Assembly: GCF_050436995.1 (NCBI RefSeq)
Contig: NC_134751.1
Location: forward strand, 2,604,001 to 2,668,000
DNA: 64,000 nt
Origin: Anticarsia gemmatalis
Lineage: Eukaryota > Arthropoda > Insecta > Lepidoptera > Erebidae
Reading direction: 5' to 3'
Part shown: positions 8,062 through 21,200 of the stretch, one piece after another
Layout of the letters: each line of letters opens with the position of its first letter
Numbering within the stretch: the stretch's first letter is position 1
The notes under the pieces: generated by a model
Database searches by the model: none
The model's input: the letters and a program-made list of their open reading frames with translations, nothing else
What the model was told of the DNA's origin: nothing
Made by a program: the position numbers and the translations under genes

Positions 8062-10900
8062 TTATTACAATGAAAATAGTAAAATTAGTACCTAGGTAGT
8101 ATTTTATTAGCGTCATATTAGTTTGACAAACAACTTTGTAATATTGACCAATAGAAATAATGAATTAGAATGTAATAATGTAGGTAGGTAGACATATTAT
8201 TTTTCGAGTTTTTTAATTGCAACAGCTAACGTAGGTGCCTACCCACAATGTCATTGTCGTGTTTAAAAATCTAACGGTCGAATGTCGATGGTTTTGTTTA
8301 TTGGTTTACTCGAGACTCGAGTGTCGCTAATGGGCTCGCACAAATTATTAATTTTGATTATTTCAATACACTTTATTTAAAAATAATTTTAAAATATCAG
8401 TTAATTTATTTTATTTTTTTCACAGTCTTTTTTATAGTAAGTAATTTTTTTTTTTTTTTTAAATACCTACACGCAAATTAATTTTACAGTTTTTGTAATG
8501 ATTTCGATTAAAGACAAAAAAATATATATAAATACATGTTTAAAACGGTTATTTTTTTAGGACCTTCGTAATGTCACTTAATTTAAATTTAAAAACATTC
8601 ACTGCTGACATTTTACCTATACCTGAGTACTTACTTAAAAAAACATTAATTAATACAATGCACATTGCTTTGTGCTTTTTTCTCGTAACTTTATTCGTTT
8701 TTTCTCTTAATTTTCTATCACTACATAAAAAAACTACAAGTTATTTCCTTAATACTCCATGAAGACAAAATAAATTTCAATAACATGTTATAAAAATGTA
8801 ACAAACCATAATAAGGACACGATAAAAATGCACCATTAACTAGTCTCTTTTTCGCTCCCGGTAAAATAAACGTGCTGTCCTGCTTTCGCCTTCACTTTAA
8901 CAAATTTAATGTTCGGTCATAAGTACTTACATAATAAGTAGTTCCATGTAAAATTTTCTATGTAGGTACCTGATAAGTACCTACGTAAGTTTCTAATACT
9001 GTTATCACAGAAAATAAAACAATTTAACTATGACATCTGTTAAATTTTAAAAATAAATATGAATGTTGTGTAGTTACCTACCTATACGAAAAAAAAATGT
9101 GGATGCGCGCGCTGTACCAAAAGGATTCAACTTTTGCATCAAAAGGAATTGTAATACAATCGACGTATCATCGCATCTCAGTAAAATAAAAATCACTTAG
9201 ATAATAACCCTTACCAAAGCTCAGCTCGAAAAATGCTACCCAGGAAATTAGAGAATTGGATGCTAATTAGAAAAAAGAATAATAATCAAAAAGTAACCAT
9301 ATCGCAAATAATCTTTCAAAAAAATTTGGTCAAGCAGCATTTAGATTGGTCAAAATTGTTTCAACATCAGGTAGGTAGTTATCTGTGGTAGTAACTTCTA
9401 TCAAATCGTAGAGTTCTATGTCTCTATGTCTCATTTTGGGCGGGAAATCAGCTGATATCGTGCGAAAGAGACAGCCATAGTTCAGGAAAGCAGGGGTTTG
9501 TAACAGTTTGTCTGATAATATGCAAGGAAATATATACCGTAAGTTTAAGAAATAAGGACTTTATTAGAATTCTTTGTTTATTTTACTGTAATTTATACAG
9601 GGTCCAATCGTTAAGTGTCGCTCGGCGATTATTCTGTAGATCTACCTATAGAAAAAGTTTGAATTGATTTTGAAACTGGGTTTGTTTGCAATATGATTGA
9701 TCTATTTTCGAAAAATAATTAAGTATGAACTTATAAATGTTGTTATTTAAAAAAAATACAACATGTCTGAGTTGATTAATTAGTTAAAGTAGGTACTTAA
9801 CTACCTACCTACTTGTGAAGAAGAACGCAGCAAGAGAACTTTTACTTTACTTTTTGATGCCATTATTTATGGTCAAGTATCTAATGTTATTCGCTTACAG
9901 TAGAAGTAGGTGTATCCTTACTTCTTTTATCTTCATGAAACTGTAGCCTGTGCATTTAGGTAATTATGTGTGTACCTACCTATCCACAAATGCCTAATAA
10001 AATTTATTGTAGAGAAAATGTAGATATCGTGCTTAGAACCAACCTGCCTAGATAACTAATATCTATGAGGTATGAATTTGCGATTAATGGATAATATTTT
10101 GCTTAAGTATACCTACCAATTAAATAGGTACAAATTAGTACTTAATATTTAAATTACTTTAATGTTTTTGTGATTTAATTATGTGAACAAACAACTGAGT
10201 ATTTTTTAAATTTTTGTAATAACAAGAGGTAGGTACCTAGTAGTTAATTAAATTAATTACTCATTATGTCCCTTAATTATCTTTATTTCAGCTTCCAAAG
10301 TTCATAACAACTTACCTACAGTGCAAGCTAATTTTAACCCCCAAACCAATCATATTAATGTATTAAGTTTTTTTTTTGTAATATTACTGCGAAGTATTGC
10401 CAGCACTCAATACCTACACACTTGAGATAAAGTTGTCAGGTAGGAGTGCGTAGACTTCAGAACCAATAAATGGGATGGATCATTGCGTGGGCACTGTGGG
10501 TAGGTAAGTCTGTACTTAGTACCTACCTACAATGCAAGTGTAGTATAGTGTATAGTGTATTAATTTTATTAATAATTAGGTGCCTAAGTAAGTATAGTGT
10601 TTTATAATTTTGCTATAAAAGCATGACTATTGTTAGTTGATATGATATCAGATATTATGATTATCTTCATAACGATAAAGGGTGTGCCTTGTCATTAATT
10701 TGGATGCACTTGTTAGAAGTCAGAGTGCGAGTGACGAGTTAGTGTGATCACGGCTCGCGGCGTTCGGCGTGCGGCATGCGCGCGTGTGTGCACCGGCATT
10801 ACGTGCATTATTTGTTACGTTAGGGCAAGGGCTGGGATGGGCCTGTCCCTATCGCCGCCGAGTCCTACGCTCCCTTCTCGCGTTGGTATTTGAATAGGCT

Positions 10901-10920
10901 CGCGCGTTGCGTAACGCGCG
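10901..10920. promoter_or_regulatory. Palindrome with PAR-bZIP/C/EBP-type core
   Basis: CGCGCGTTGCGTAACGCGCG has perfect 8-bp inverted arms around GCGT. Its core TTGCGTAA fits TTRYRYAA, the site class bound by PAR-bZIP, vrille/NFIL3 and C/EBP factors. It is directly upstream of the CCAAT box. Confidence 0.5.
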
Positions 10921-11001
10921 GCCAATGACAGCGGCCCTGCACATGCACGGGGCGGAGTCCTTACGTCACCGCGCTCTGCCCCCGCGGCCGCGCAGCCGCC
11001 G

Positions 11002-11009
11002 TGACGTCA
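11002..11009. promoter_or_regulatory. Full CRE/ATF site
   Basis: TGACGTCA lies within the 10-bp palindrome GTGACGTCAC, about 105 bases before the predicted start codon. It matches the consensus for CREB/ATF bZIP dimers exactly. Confidence 0.6.
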
Positions 11010-11113
11010 CGCCGCCCCTCGCCGCGCCCCGCGCCTGCAGTGCGCGACACCAGCGCCCATGCTGGCCGTGGCGTCGCACGGAAACTCGCGACAAAACACT
11101 CGTGCGCTCAAAG

Positions 11114-11433
11114 ATGGCGGATGGGTCGCCCGAGGACCGCGCCGGCCCGAAACAAATGAACGATTTAACTTTTTCCGCGCCCGATAAAGGACTTGGTGAC
11201 ACAAAAAAGTGTAGTGGCGAAACATTTGACGGCGATAGTGTAAAGTTATCGTTCTACAGGGAACTGAAAACGAGTGAATCGTGTGAGAAAAGTGATACGC
11301 GCGGCGTGGCCGCGAAGCGCGCGGCGGACGTCGGAACGTATTCCCGAAAATCGTCTGGTGCGAGCACTGTGGATGGCGACGACAGGAAGAAGAGATGTAT
11401 CGACAGATACGACAGCTCCGAGTCATCTGACAG
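11114..11433 (+). CDS. First coding exon of an unidentified, probably regulatory protein
   Basis: The exon encodes about 106 residues starting MADGSPEDR, then ends in phase 2 at TCTGACAG|GTGAGT, a near-consensus donor. The ATG at 11114 has a good context (CAAAGATGG) and is where protein-like composition begins. The frame stays open upstream to an ATG at 10907, but that part is Arg/Pro-rich translation of the CpG island. The peptide is hydrophilic and disordered-looking, rich in Lys, Asp and Ser, with no membrane segment or known fold. It holds a KKRC basic patch and ends in an acidic serine cluster, DRYDSSESSD, resembling CK2 or phosphodegron substrates. The CpG promoter and very long intron fit a transcription or signalling regulator. 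I do not recognise the family; an IkB/cactus-like N-terminus was considered but cannot be shown. Confidence 0.75.
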
Positions 11434-14400
11434 GTGAGTCGGTGTGCATTTAAGTTAGCAAAACGTGCGCCTGCGTCTGTTTCGTAAGTTTGTTTGCGGC
11501 TGCGATGCTCTCGAGAGTCAATGCTCCAGTGACCGGAGGCTGTTTGATTTCGATGTCATGGCCATTGTGAAAAACTTTGGGTGTTGCTAAGCCACTTGAA
11601 TTCGGTTGAACGCCCTCGGAATAGAATGCTGAGCCGCGCTGCCGCGGACCGATGTAGATATTACCATTTGAATTGTAGACTAATAAAAACTAGTAAGATA
11701 TTTGGATGCTCATAAGAAGGCGTAACGAGTGAACGTGATAACTTACACAGAGATAACATCTCTGTTACATGGTGTCGGTATTATCTAATTGCCAGTAAAT
11801 CTTATAAATCGCTACATCCTCAGTACATCGTAGTTAGCTGCCAAAAATAATAACCTTGACTTTTAATTAGCAGTTGCTAACAGTAAAAGTACAAACATCC
11901 ACTTTAAAACTTTTCTCACAATCTTTTAGTCGTAAAGTTTGTGATTCTCGCGATAGTTGTCTGGAAAGAAGTGCGAAAAACTTTATTATCTCAATTGCGA
12001 ATATAATTACGCAATTTGTAGATTGTATTCATATGTTAACATAGTAAAAATCACAATATCTACGTATGTATGTTAAATAGCTAAACACACACCTGTTAAT
12101 GTTAGTCACACTTTAGGTATGATAACTTGTGTGACATAATTTGATGCTATCATAATACTCTTATGAATGTTGCATGTTACAGCTCATAGAGATAGATAGT
12201 GCTATGTAGGTTTATGTTATGCACTAAGCATTGAACTCTACTGATAAAGTGATGGTAGATCTTCATTTAAGAAAAAGATATGCTTGTAATATAATGCATC
12301 ATAAACTTTGTTTATTCTTTAGCTGTTTGTCAATAATTACCAAATATTCTATGTATAATCTATAATAATAAATACATTTGCTGCAGGGTAGTGTTCCATA
12401 GCCCCAAAGCAATTTTATTTATTTGGTGCTTCCTTCAAAAGTTTCCATAGAAACATGAAAAATGTAATGTGTGTACAAAAAATAATCATATGTATAACAA
12501 AACATTATATTGAACTTGACTTCATTTTAATATCAAGGTAAACTTTGGTCATTATCATTGTCTGACGTAACATTTTGTCACGAGATATGATAAAAAATGT
12601 AATCTCTTTTGTCTTTTGCGTTTAGATCATATCAACCGTGTTGATTCTGTTATCAGAATGCGGTATTACCTAGTCACTGTGAGACTTAAACAGGATGTCT
12701 TGAAGAACATTAACATTTATTATATTGTCAAACAATAAATTCATTCATAAAGTTGTAAATTGATAAGTGTTATTGAAGTGACAATTTTCAATACCCAACA
12801 TTCAATGAAGCATTGAAACAGAAAATAACATAGGAAAAATTTAATTACCGTTATTGGTCATTGATAACATAACATATTTAGTTATATTTCTTATGTGATG
12901 CTAATTGACGTTACTGTAATACGCATAATATAAAGGTGTTATCTTTTTTTAATTAATTGTACGTAATGTTTTTCAACAGTCATGCATTAAAATCATATTC
13001 TGTGGAAGTAATAATATACAGGTGCTATTTGAAATTGTATACTTATTGTAAAGTTAATAACATGACTAAGACAATTGATAACATTATCACATACTTACCT
13101 AATTGTAAAATTACCTAAGAGGGAAAACCTTTGATAATATCTGTTAGAAAATTTTGATAAATGAGGCAATAAGTGATACAATTTTTTATACAGTGACTCA
13201 TAACACCTATACCTTAAATTGAATTGTTATTTTGAAACACATAACAAACTATTATATTGGATAACAATTATTTGGTTTATTGCAGAAGAATTTAATTTTT
13301 TTGTAAATTTTAATATTGCTTTTGCTGACTAAAGAAGAGGTTTGGAGGCATGTAAAAAGACATTGTTTTAGTTGCAGTTGGTGAAAGTACCATCGAAAAT
13401 GATGAAAGCCCTTCTAAATCAATTAATCACTGTGACATGTACAGCACATTCACGTTCATAACGACGGTATACCCATTCCCATGGCCATACACACGTCTTA
13501 GTTTTATGAGTTACGTTTCATTTCGCCGTGTCGACTCGACTATGAATAGACCACCCCTTTACATGACAAGTGCCGAGTAGTGTGGCAAAAGTGGACTGTT
13601 CAACGTACGATATTTCTTAGTAATAATAATTATTGTATTATTACAATGGTCCAAGTATAAATATGGCTTTTGTCCACATACAATATTATGGTTGGAGGGC
13701 AAACCGGATTATGTTAAATATCTGTTTGGAAATCGCATTAGGACTTTGTAAACTAAATGAGCTAAAATATGATTCGAATTAGATTCACTTAGTATCGTAC
13801 ACCAGACCATTTACAATTAATATAAAATGGGTCTAAAACAGTACCAGACTATAATTAAATGGAAATCCGCGCATCAAAGTTTGTAATTGAGCCTGTTTGC
13901 ATTTAATTAGGTTTGGTTTTGTTTTTTTGGTGGATTTTATTTTGCCTTTATGTAAACTAGATTCGATTTGATAGACCATTACAACCAAATCATGTAGAAA
14001 TTTGATAATACGTAGCAATAAAGTCTTGAACAAAATAGTACAACTGCTTACTCATTAGGCATTGTGCGAATTCCCTGCGACTTACATACCCTAAGCTGGG
14101 TTCTAAAGTTCTAATTTAAAAGTGAACAGTAGGGGAACGCACGTCATTCGTAAATCGTAAGTTTACTAATGAATAACAATTGGTTGAATTTAATATGGAA
14201 ATTCACACAGTCCCTTTATTTACTGCAAAATATATTTTATGGTATCGACCAAATGTCAATCACTCGATACGATTGTATCGAAACTTCGCGAGCTGTACAC
14301 TATATAATATTAAATTCAGTGTAACAATGTCTATTGCTTAATTTACTTAGTTATGAACGATTTAGTTGGTACGATACCACAGTTAGATAGTGTCAGTTAA

Positions 14401-17400
14401 GTGGTGATATGTGGGTCACCCATTACTTGGTGATAACGTTAGGCGACGTGTTCGTATGAATTTAGGTGCGGTCGGGCGCGGTGCGATTGCCTTGTCTTTG
14501 ATAGTTTGATACTATGATTGTTTTGTAATTGTTTTTGACTCTTATTTGATCATTATTAGAGTTTTAACAAATGTGTCATTGAGGCAAAAATTACTCAGGA
14601 TCACTGTCAGGGTAACTGAAAAAGTTTATTATTTTGCCAATTTAAAACGAATGGTCATTTTGTCATCCTAGGTTAGTTCCTCTTGCCGTACATAGAAACA
14701 GTACAATATTTGCGATTCTCTAATATAAAATGTATATAGTGATAATATGTTCAACTATACTGTATTTTTAGAGCCTGATATCAAGTAAAGTGGCATGTAA
14801 CAAGTGCAAGTTGTACCAACAATTTATATTTTGATATTTTAAACACTTATGCTTCATTTACATGCAAAAAGCCTGTATAATTCATGAAAGATAGACACTT
14901 AGGGCGTGCGTGCATATAATTTGCAAACCAATTACATCAGAGCGATATACTAAAAGTTTATTATATAATTATAAATTATAATAATGATTATTCAACATGC
15001 AGGTTGTGTACATGTGCTTTATTTAATCAATTTTATAAACAGTTTCCTTAATGTTTTGTAGTGATAGATAAATGTACAGATAACAAGCTTTATTCTGTGT
15101 TACAAAATAACTTGTGTCGTTCACGCTATAAAAAGGTCTTTGACCTGGCAGTCTCGAGTACGGCGACCACTTTTTACATGTCCTTCGACTTGCAGAGCTC
15201 ATCTCGTATATGCAGATATTTATCGCATCATTACTTAAGCCCGTTGATCGATTGTCGATGATTGCTATTACCGTCGCGTGATTAGTGACACGCGTCGCAT
15301 CAATGACACACATAATCGTTCGGTACGGTGCCATCGTAACCTGTAGCGCGAATGCGAACTTTCGATACCATCGAGTTGTCTTCGTATCGAGCGTCTGACA
15401 TTTAAAACGACTTAAAACATTTCTTTAGGAAATACTTCAGGCGCTTAACAATTTTCTACATCGATAGTGATAAATAATTATAAATATCGATAATGACTTT
15501 GAAACTGGTTTGAAAGTTGGCATGTCTTTATCAATCAGCCCTCTTTAATCGCATTAAAGCCGATATTTGCGATGCGTTGATCGTAAAAGAAAGCTTATTC
15601 TCTATACGATATATAATGTTATCTCATTGTATATGTTTAATTATTGTAATCAGCGCAACAAGTATTTGTTGACATAAGTATTATCAAAGGTTGCTGAACT
15701 GAGATGCACCTAGTTGTATAACGCACTCGTATTAAGTTATTTATAATGCAATTGGATGCAGTATGGTTTTATCATCTTAATTACTTATTATGTTGTTTGT
15801 ACCTCTTAAGATCTGTACAAGGTTATAATGAATGGATAGAATGATGTGACATTTTTAAATTACAATTAACAAAACAAAAGGTGGCACAAACATTGGTATA
15901 TAGGTAACAGTAAACAATTAAGCAGACAAGAATATTAAAACTTGGGTTTGTTTTGTCTTAATAGTGGTTACTTTCTTCCTTCAATACCTTTATACTTCTC
16001 ATAAATCGTAATAAAATTATTTAAGAATACGTTCAAAAATATTTGGTCTATATTCTTCTTTATCTAGTTAACTAGGGCTCGATAAACCAGTGTGTGGTCT
16101 CGCGAATCTAGTTAGTGAATACAAAGTTCGACTCGATACTGATAATTTGGAAGGTATGCGAATGACGTACACACTCACACTGATAAGCCACGTAATAGTT
16201 TGTAAATAATGACACGCTGTTCACATGTGATCGTATACGTAATACTACATTTACAACGAAACGCTAATAAAATGTACTAGAATTTACTACACGATTATTT
16301 AAAATTCACTTTACTTTCGGTAACATTGAAACTTGTAATTTAAATGTTGTCGGCGTTATAAATAGAAGAATCACTAAACTTTCTGTAAAACTGTTGGACG
16401 TACTTATTTATCGTATTTCTTATCGATAACGTTGATTCCAAACACGTTTTTTCCTAATTATTGGATTAAGACAACACTCGGAAGTAGGACAGCACATTTA
16501 AATGACTGAAAGTGGAACAGAGACAAATATATAACCCAATACAGATAGTATCTCACTTTTATGTCACGTCTAGACTAGTATAAAGTATAATCCCACTCAT
16601 TATTATACCGATTTCAAAAAATATAATGAATATGGCATTTACTAACAAATATTCAGTGTATTTACAAATTGTAAACCATGTTGAAAGCGTGTAGGTTATC
16701 GTTTTTAGTCGTTATCTGCAGATAAAAGGGTTCAATATAATCGATAAGCGACACTTGAACCACCGAGTGTTTATCGCGTCATACTTGAGTGTTACTGTGG
16801 ACTAGTATTACGTTTTAGTTACCAGAATCCGCTATTTGATAAAAGTATTAGAAACATTATGAATTTCTAGAACACGGGAATTATTTACTTCTGTATGATA
16901 GAAAAAGTTCAGATAATGGTCAGTGTTTTTAATTTATTGATAAACTCTTAACAAATCTATACTTTAGATTCTTGCCAAAAAATATCCCACGCATAAATCT
17001 AATTCGCGACTTAGTTACCTTTATCACAAAACCAATGACGTGAGTATTTATTTACAAGAAAAACAAAATTAAATATCGAAAAAAAGCACCCTTGTTTACA
17101 TGATCTGATGAAAAAAACCAGATAGCATTCCGTTCTTAGTTCTTGCTGCGAATAAATGCATCCATAATATGAATCTATAATTTATTGTTATTGAACAAGA
17201 CATGATCATTAATTCCAGTAGAAAATTATACTAAGTACGTCTAACGACACATTAAGACTGTCAGCTGGCTTATACGTATTTTTCATTAGCCCTATAAACA
17301 TTCCTTTTGCTAAAGGATTTCTTAGAATGAAATAACACGACTGTACCGTCTACGAAGTAATCCAAGTGTCGTTTGGCAAAATTCCAAAATCGAAAATCAG

Positions 17401-18060
17401 GTTTATACGCTTAGCATTCTAAAGTCTTGAGTTTTGAACGCGGGGTCTATGACTTAAGCTCAAATTACGCCGCTAGACTATCTTAGACGTTTTTTTATTA
17501 AGCTTAAAAGAAATGAAAAAGAAGCAAAAGCAAGTTTCAAGCAGTAAACTTGGCGCGAAAGTTTGAACAGTGACGTTGTAGCACCTTAGAAAAGGAACAA
17601 AGTTTTGTTGCCGGATCGGTAGGTAGTAGGGCATTCACGCGAGCCTAAGCCACAAAGGGTGAGCAGAAAAATAAAAAAGTTAGGAGTTCTAACCGGGCGT
17701 ACCGGGGGACAGCGAACGGGTTCCCGGACGCGCTGCGGTATGTTGCTGTTTACGATACCAATACTCGCTGTAACTTTAAATACTCCAACTTTATTTCAAA
17801 GGGTGAATGAAAGTAATGTTAAAATCGCGTGGAGACTAAGCGTGACTTATGGTGGCTAAAGTTTGATTGCAGTTAGGTACCATTAAACGTCTGCTACCAG
17901 AAATAAAAATACAATGCTAAACTAGAACTTTATGTGACCAAGCGGTAAAATTTTTTTTGTGAAATTAATGAAGGAAATTTTGTAATTATAAGAAGTAAGA
18001 AGAAAAAACTTCTATCGTTTGATGAAATGTATAAATCAGCTGATATTTTATACGCAATCA
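11434..18060. other. Intron part 1: CpG shore, GATA-motif cluster, AT-rich DNA
   Basis: CpG-rich sequence continues to about 11650. From about 12590 to 13265, GATAA/TTATC motifs recur about ten times, more than the base composition suggests. TATCGATA (DRE/BEAF-like) occurs near 15486, and a GC-richer patch lies at about 17570-17740. No gene or transposon is recognised. Confidence 0.4.
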
Positions 18061-18200
18061 GCTGAGTACAAGCCCTGTGCACGGCTACCTACCTCGGCAC
18101 ATCCCGCGACCGGTTGGTCCCTTCCCTCTCTCCTCTTACCCCTCTGTCATTAGAAGCGTGCGCGGGCGCATTGGCCCGCGGCCGCTGCGCATGCCCCGAC
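18061..18200. promoter_or_regulatory. CpG-rich block with NRF1-like site
   Basis: The block holds a pyrimidine run (TCCCTTCCCTCTCTCCTCTT), then GCGCGGGCGCATTGGCCCGC and GCGGCCGC, then TGCGCATGC (18186-18194), which resembles the NRF1/Ewg core. It stands out sharply from its AT-rich flanks and could be an enhancer or alternative promoter. No coding is seen. Confidence 0.35.
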
Positions 18201-21200
18201 TTATGGGCTCAGGAACACTGGATGTGATTTGATTTGAATTTCCAAACAGTTCGACTTTTAGTTTAAGACCTTGTAGAATGCAAGTAAAAACTTAACGATC
18301 AGAAAAGCATCGGAATTGGAAATTGTAGTTTTAAAATCCGAAGCAGGATTTATGTTTATTGGAATAAGGGATTGGCTGCATTTAAAAAAGTCCGTAGTTA
18401 GGACTCACGAGAGGTTCACTGTTTTTCTGTCTATGTTTTTATGTTTATGATAACTGCAAAAAGTACCCAATTTATGTTATTCTGTTAAGAATTAAGAAAA
18501 CTACATATCTTCCAAATTTAAACCTGTTCTATGCCACTTTGAATGTATGTTACATCCACTAGCACGGAAATGTAAATATTATGCAGTTATAGTTTCAATG
18601 TCTACAGAAGAATAATGCTCACCAACACGGAACTAAAATCCTTATAAACAGTAAACCCAAGAACAAGTAACAAGTATCGCCGGAGATGATACGGAATTCC
18701 TCTCTTAGTGATCATCACAGACAAGTTATTTTTTTGACCAAGTTCGTAATAAAACGACACAAGTCCGGTCAGGTAGAAAATGAGTCATCAACGCTCTGGT
18801 CGTTCAACTTTCATTATTGTTTATTTATATTTTTATTGTTCGACTTTTGACGCGCATTTTACCGCCACCCGTAAAGCATATGAAAATGCGGTGACAGGAC
18901 AAAGAATTTCTGTATATTGCCGTGAAATTTTGGCTATAAACAAAAAGCTGTAAAATTACAATAAAAGTATAAGAAATTCATACAGTAATTACAAATTAAC
19001 CGGAATTCAATGATTGCAACAACTGTCCTACTAGTACAGTGTATTTTAACAAAAGCTAGCAAATTGGCTCCAACTAACTTTAACAAACTACGAACACTAA
19101 AGCACGTACGATCCGAGCTTCAATTATGATGACATTTACAGTTAGAGCTGGAATCTTTTACAATCTTCAGGTCTTTATAACACTGGTAGACTCCTAGAGA
19201 TCGTAAATATCTTTATATAATTTTACAAATATTTTTTGTATTTCACTTACGTTAAAACTCGAGAGATAAATTATATCAATAGTAAATGTATTTTATTCTT
19301 AATAGTATTTTGTTTGCATAAATGTCTCCCATAACGGTACACCTACATTACAAGTGATGTTAAAACGTATAGTTCAAGCGAAGTCTATGCACGCAAGTCT
19401 AGGCTCGGTGAACGTGGAATGTAAACAACCTTGGAAATACCGACCTATCAGCCAATATCTATGTGTTTGTTTACCCACGGACTGAAATATAGACGACCAC
19501 TTGCAATCCCTTTAAAGCAAGCAATGTTTTCATTTAACTTATTGTTCTCTCTTCGTTTCTAAGATGTATTTGCGAATAACATACAAGAATTACTTCCACT
19601 GACATGCGTTGATTAATGTCACTATTGTAACTACGAATAAGGTGTTGAAATATATTGGACGTTTCAAACAGATCCATTTTTATAGCGATGTAATTGACGG
19701 TAACAAATTGTAACACGAGAAAAATAAACAGAAACAGGAAAAGTTTTATCAAGTTTTTGTCTGAAGCGGCTGTGCGGAACTCATTTGCACATATTTCATG
19801 GTATTTAATTGCGTGATTAATGAGTGTTATCGAACAGGGGAACCACATCCTTCCCATACAGGAATACCGATTGATATTTGCTGTTGTATTGGAATTTACA
19901 GCATATTATTTTGATACAGTTAATTATTACAGGCTTGCATCCGTCAATTGTATTAACCAAGTTTTCCAATAGGATTTTCTGTCATTTTAAAGAAAAAAAT
20001 AAAATAAAACCTAACCATATTAAGCAAGCCTTAATTGGGTGCCATTGTGTTAAATTCGGAGTCATTTGTACGCGCGTATACTTGTTAGCGCGAACGTTAT
20101 TTAGGGCAATGATTAGGGCTGGCCTATGAACACAAGTTATCAGTTTTACACCAACACTGAGCATTTCTCATCTTACACGTCAGAAAGAATCAGTGCAGTC
20201 AAAGGGCATGTGATGTACAAACTGGTTCCCCGCTAATGCAATTATCGGCTGGCTCGCCGGACCGCTCTAAGTGACCGGACCCGTACGTGAGGATGATGTC
20301 GGACCTGTGAAACGTTTAAATGAGAAAACACACCGCGTTGGGAGCTCCTATCTAAGCAACGCACTTTGTTTAGATAAAACAGAATGCATCTTCGGAAGTT
20401 TGTTTTAAAAAGAGAAAGGTTCTTGTTTGTACCTTCGAATTATGGACGTTTTTATTGAGTGGAAAAATATGCGATGAGTGTAACAAAGATCCGACGTGTG
20501 ATGAATTTTTATAATTGCCCTTTACGGCAAATTATTGGAGGTTTTCCCAACCGGATGCTCGGTCACTCGCTTAGAATGTTTTCTTTATTTGTCACTGCGT
20601 CCGTAGAGACAATAGCAAGTCTCCATTTTTCTTCTAAAATAGTTTGTTTTTCGTTTTGTGTTCAAGTTTGTTAGTGTAATGTCAAAATAATGTTCTCGTG
20701 CGTGGGCTATATCAATAAAAACTTATCAATTGTTTCTGATTTGGGTACTAAAGAATTTAATAGCCAAATGATTCGAGACGGTCTGCCTGTAGGATTATAG
20801 TTCTTCAGTTTTTTGAGCACATCGAATTCATGGAGGTACTATTCTCACGTATTCTCAGAATCTGTATCCTTTGTTTTTCGTTGAGGTCAAGTCAATTAAA
20901 TAAGTTTTATATTTGTACCTTCCGTTATTGCTGTAATTATTTTTCATCGTATAAAAGTCGATAGTCTATAGCAATTTTATTTTGATGAGGTATTTTCTTG
21001 TAACAGCGACAGTGCGACGCAGCTGCCTTCATACGCGCGGGACACACCTGCTTCTGCGTCGCAGTCTCTTTCACCTTTGACATTTGACACAATTTATCGT
21101 ACCTCGTAAAATACCTTATCCAAGCTTTAAATGAAACATCGTTTAAGAACTTTGTAGCTTCCATATTACAGCGTACAACTGCTCACTGCCCACGCGTGCT

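Larger units (their letters stand above)
7340..10600. repeat. Zone enriched in TAGGTA/TACCTA motifs
   Basis: Short TAGGTA, GTAGGTAG and TACCTACC motifs recur dozens of times here, for example near 7374, 7763, 8042, 8182, 8965, 9369, 9801, 9975, 10231 and 10500-10530. They are scarce in the rest of the window. Otherwise the zone is AT-rich with a 16-base T run at 8445-8460 and no convincing gene. It fills the space between Pld and the next promoter. Confidence 0.6.
10614..11113 (+). promoter_or_regulatory. CpG-rich promoter and 5' UTR of the unnamed gene
   Basis: The sequence changes abruptly from AT-rich to strongly GC- and CpG-rich from about 10740. Visible elements are a possible TATAAAA at 10614-10620, CCAAT at 10922-10926, GGGGCGG at 10949-10955, a CRE half-site TTACGTCACC at 10961-10970 and a full palindromic CRE at 11002-11009. 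The transcription start is not obvious. TCAGAGT near 10720 is one candidate initiator, and CpG-island starts are usually dispersed. Confidence 0.65.

Noticed and set aside
10907..11113. N-terminal extension of the unnamed protein from the upstream ATG
   Set aside because: The extension is Arg/Pro/Ala-rich CpG-island translation, its start context is poorer, and the AAAGATGG at 11114 is the better start.
11114..11433. Naming this exon as cactus/IkB or another specific regulator
   Set aside because: The acidic serine cluster is suggestive but no diagnostic domain, such as ankyrin repeats, lies in the window.
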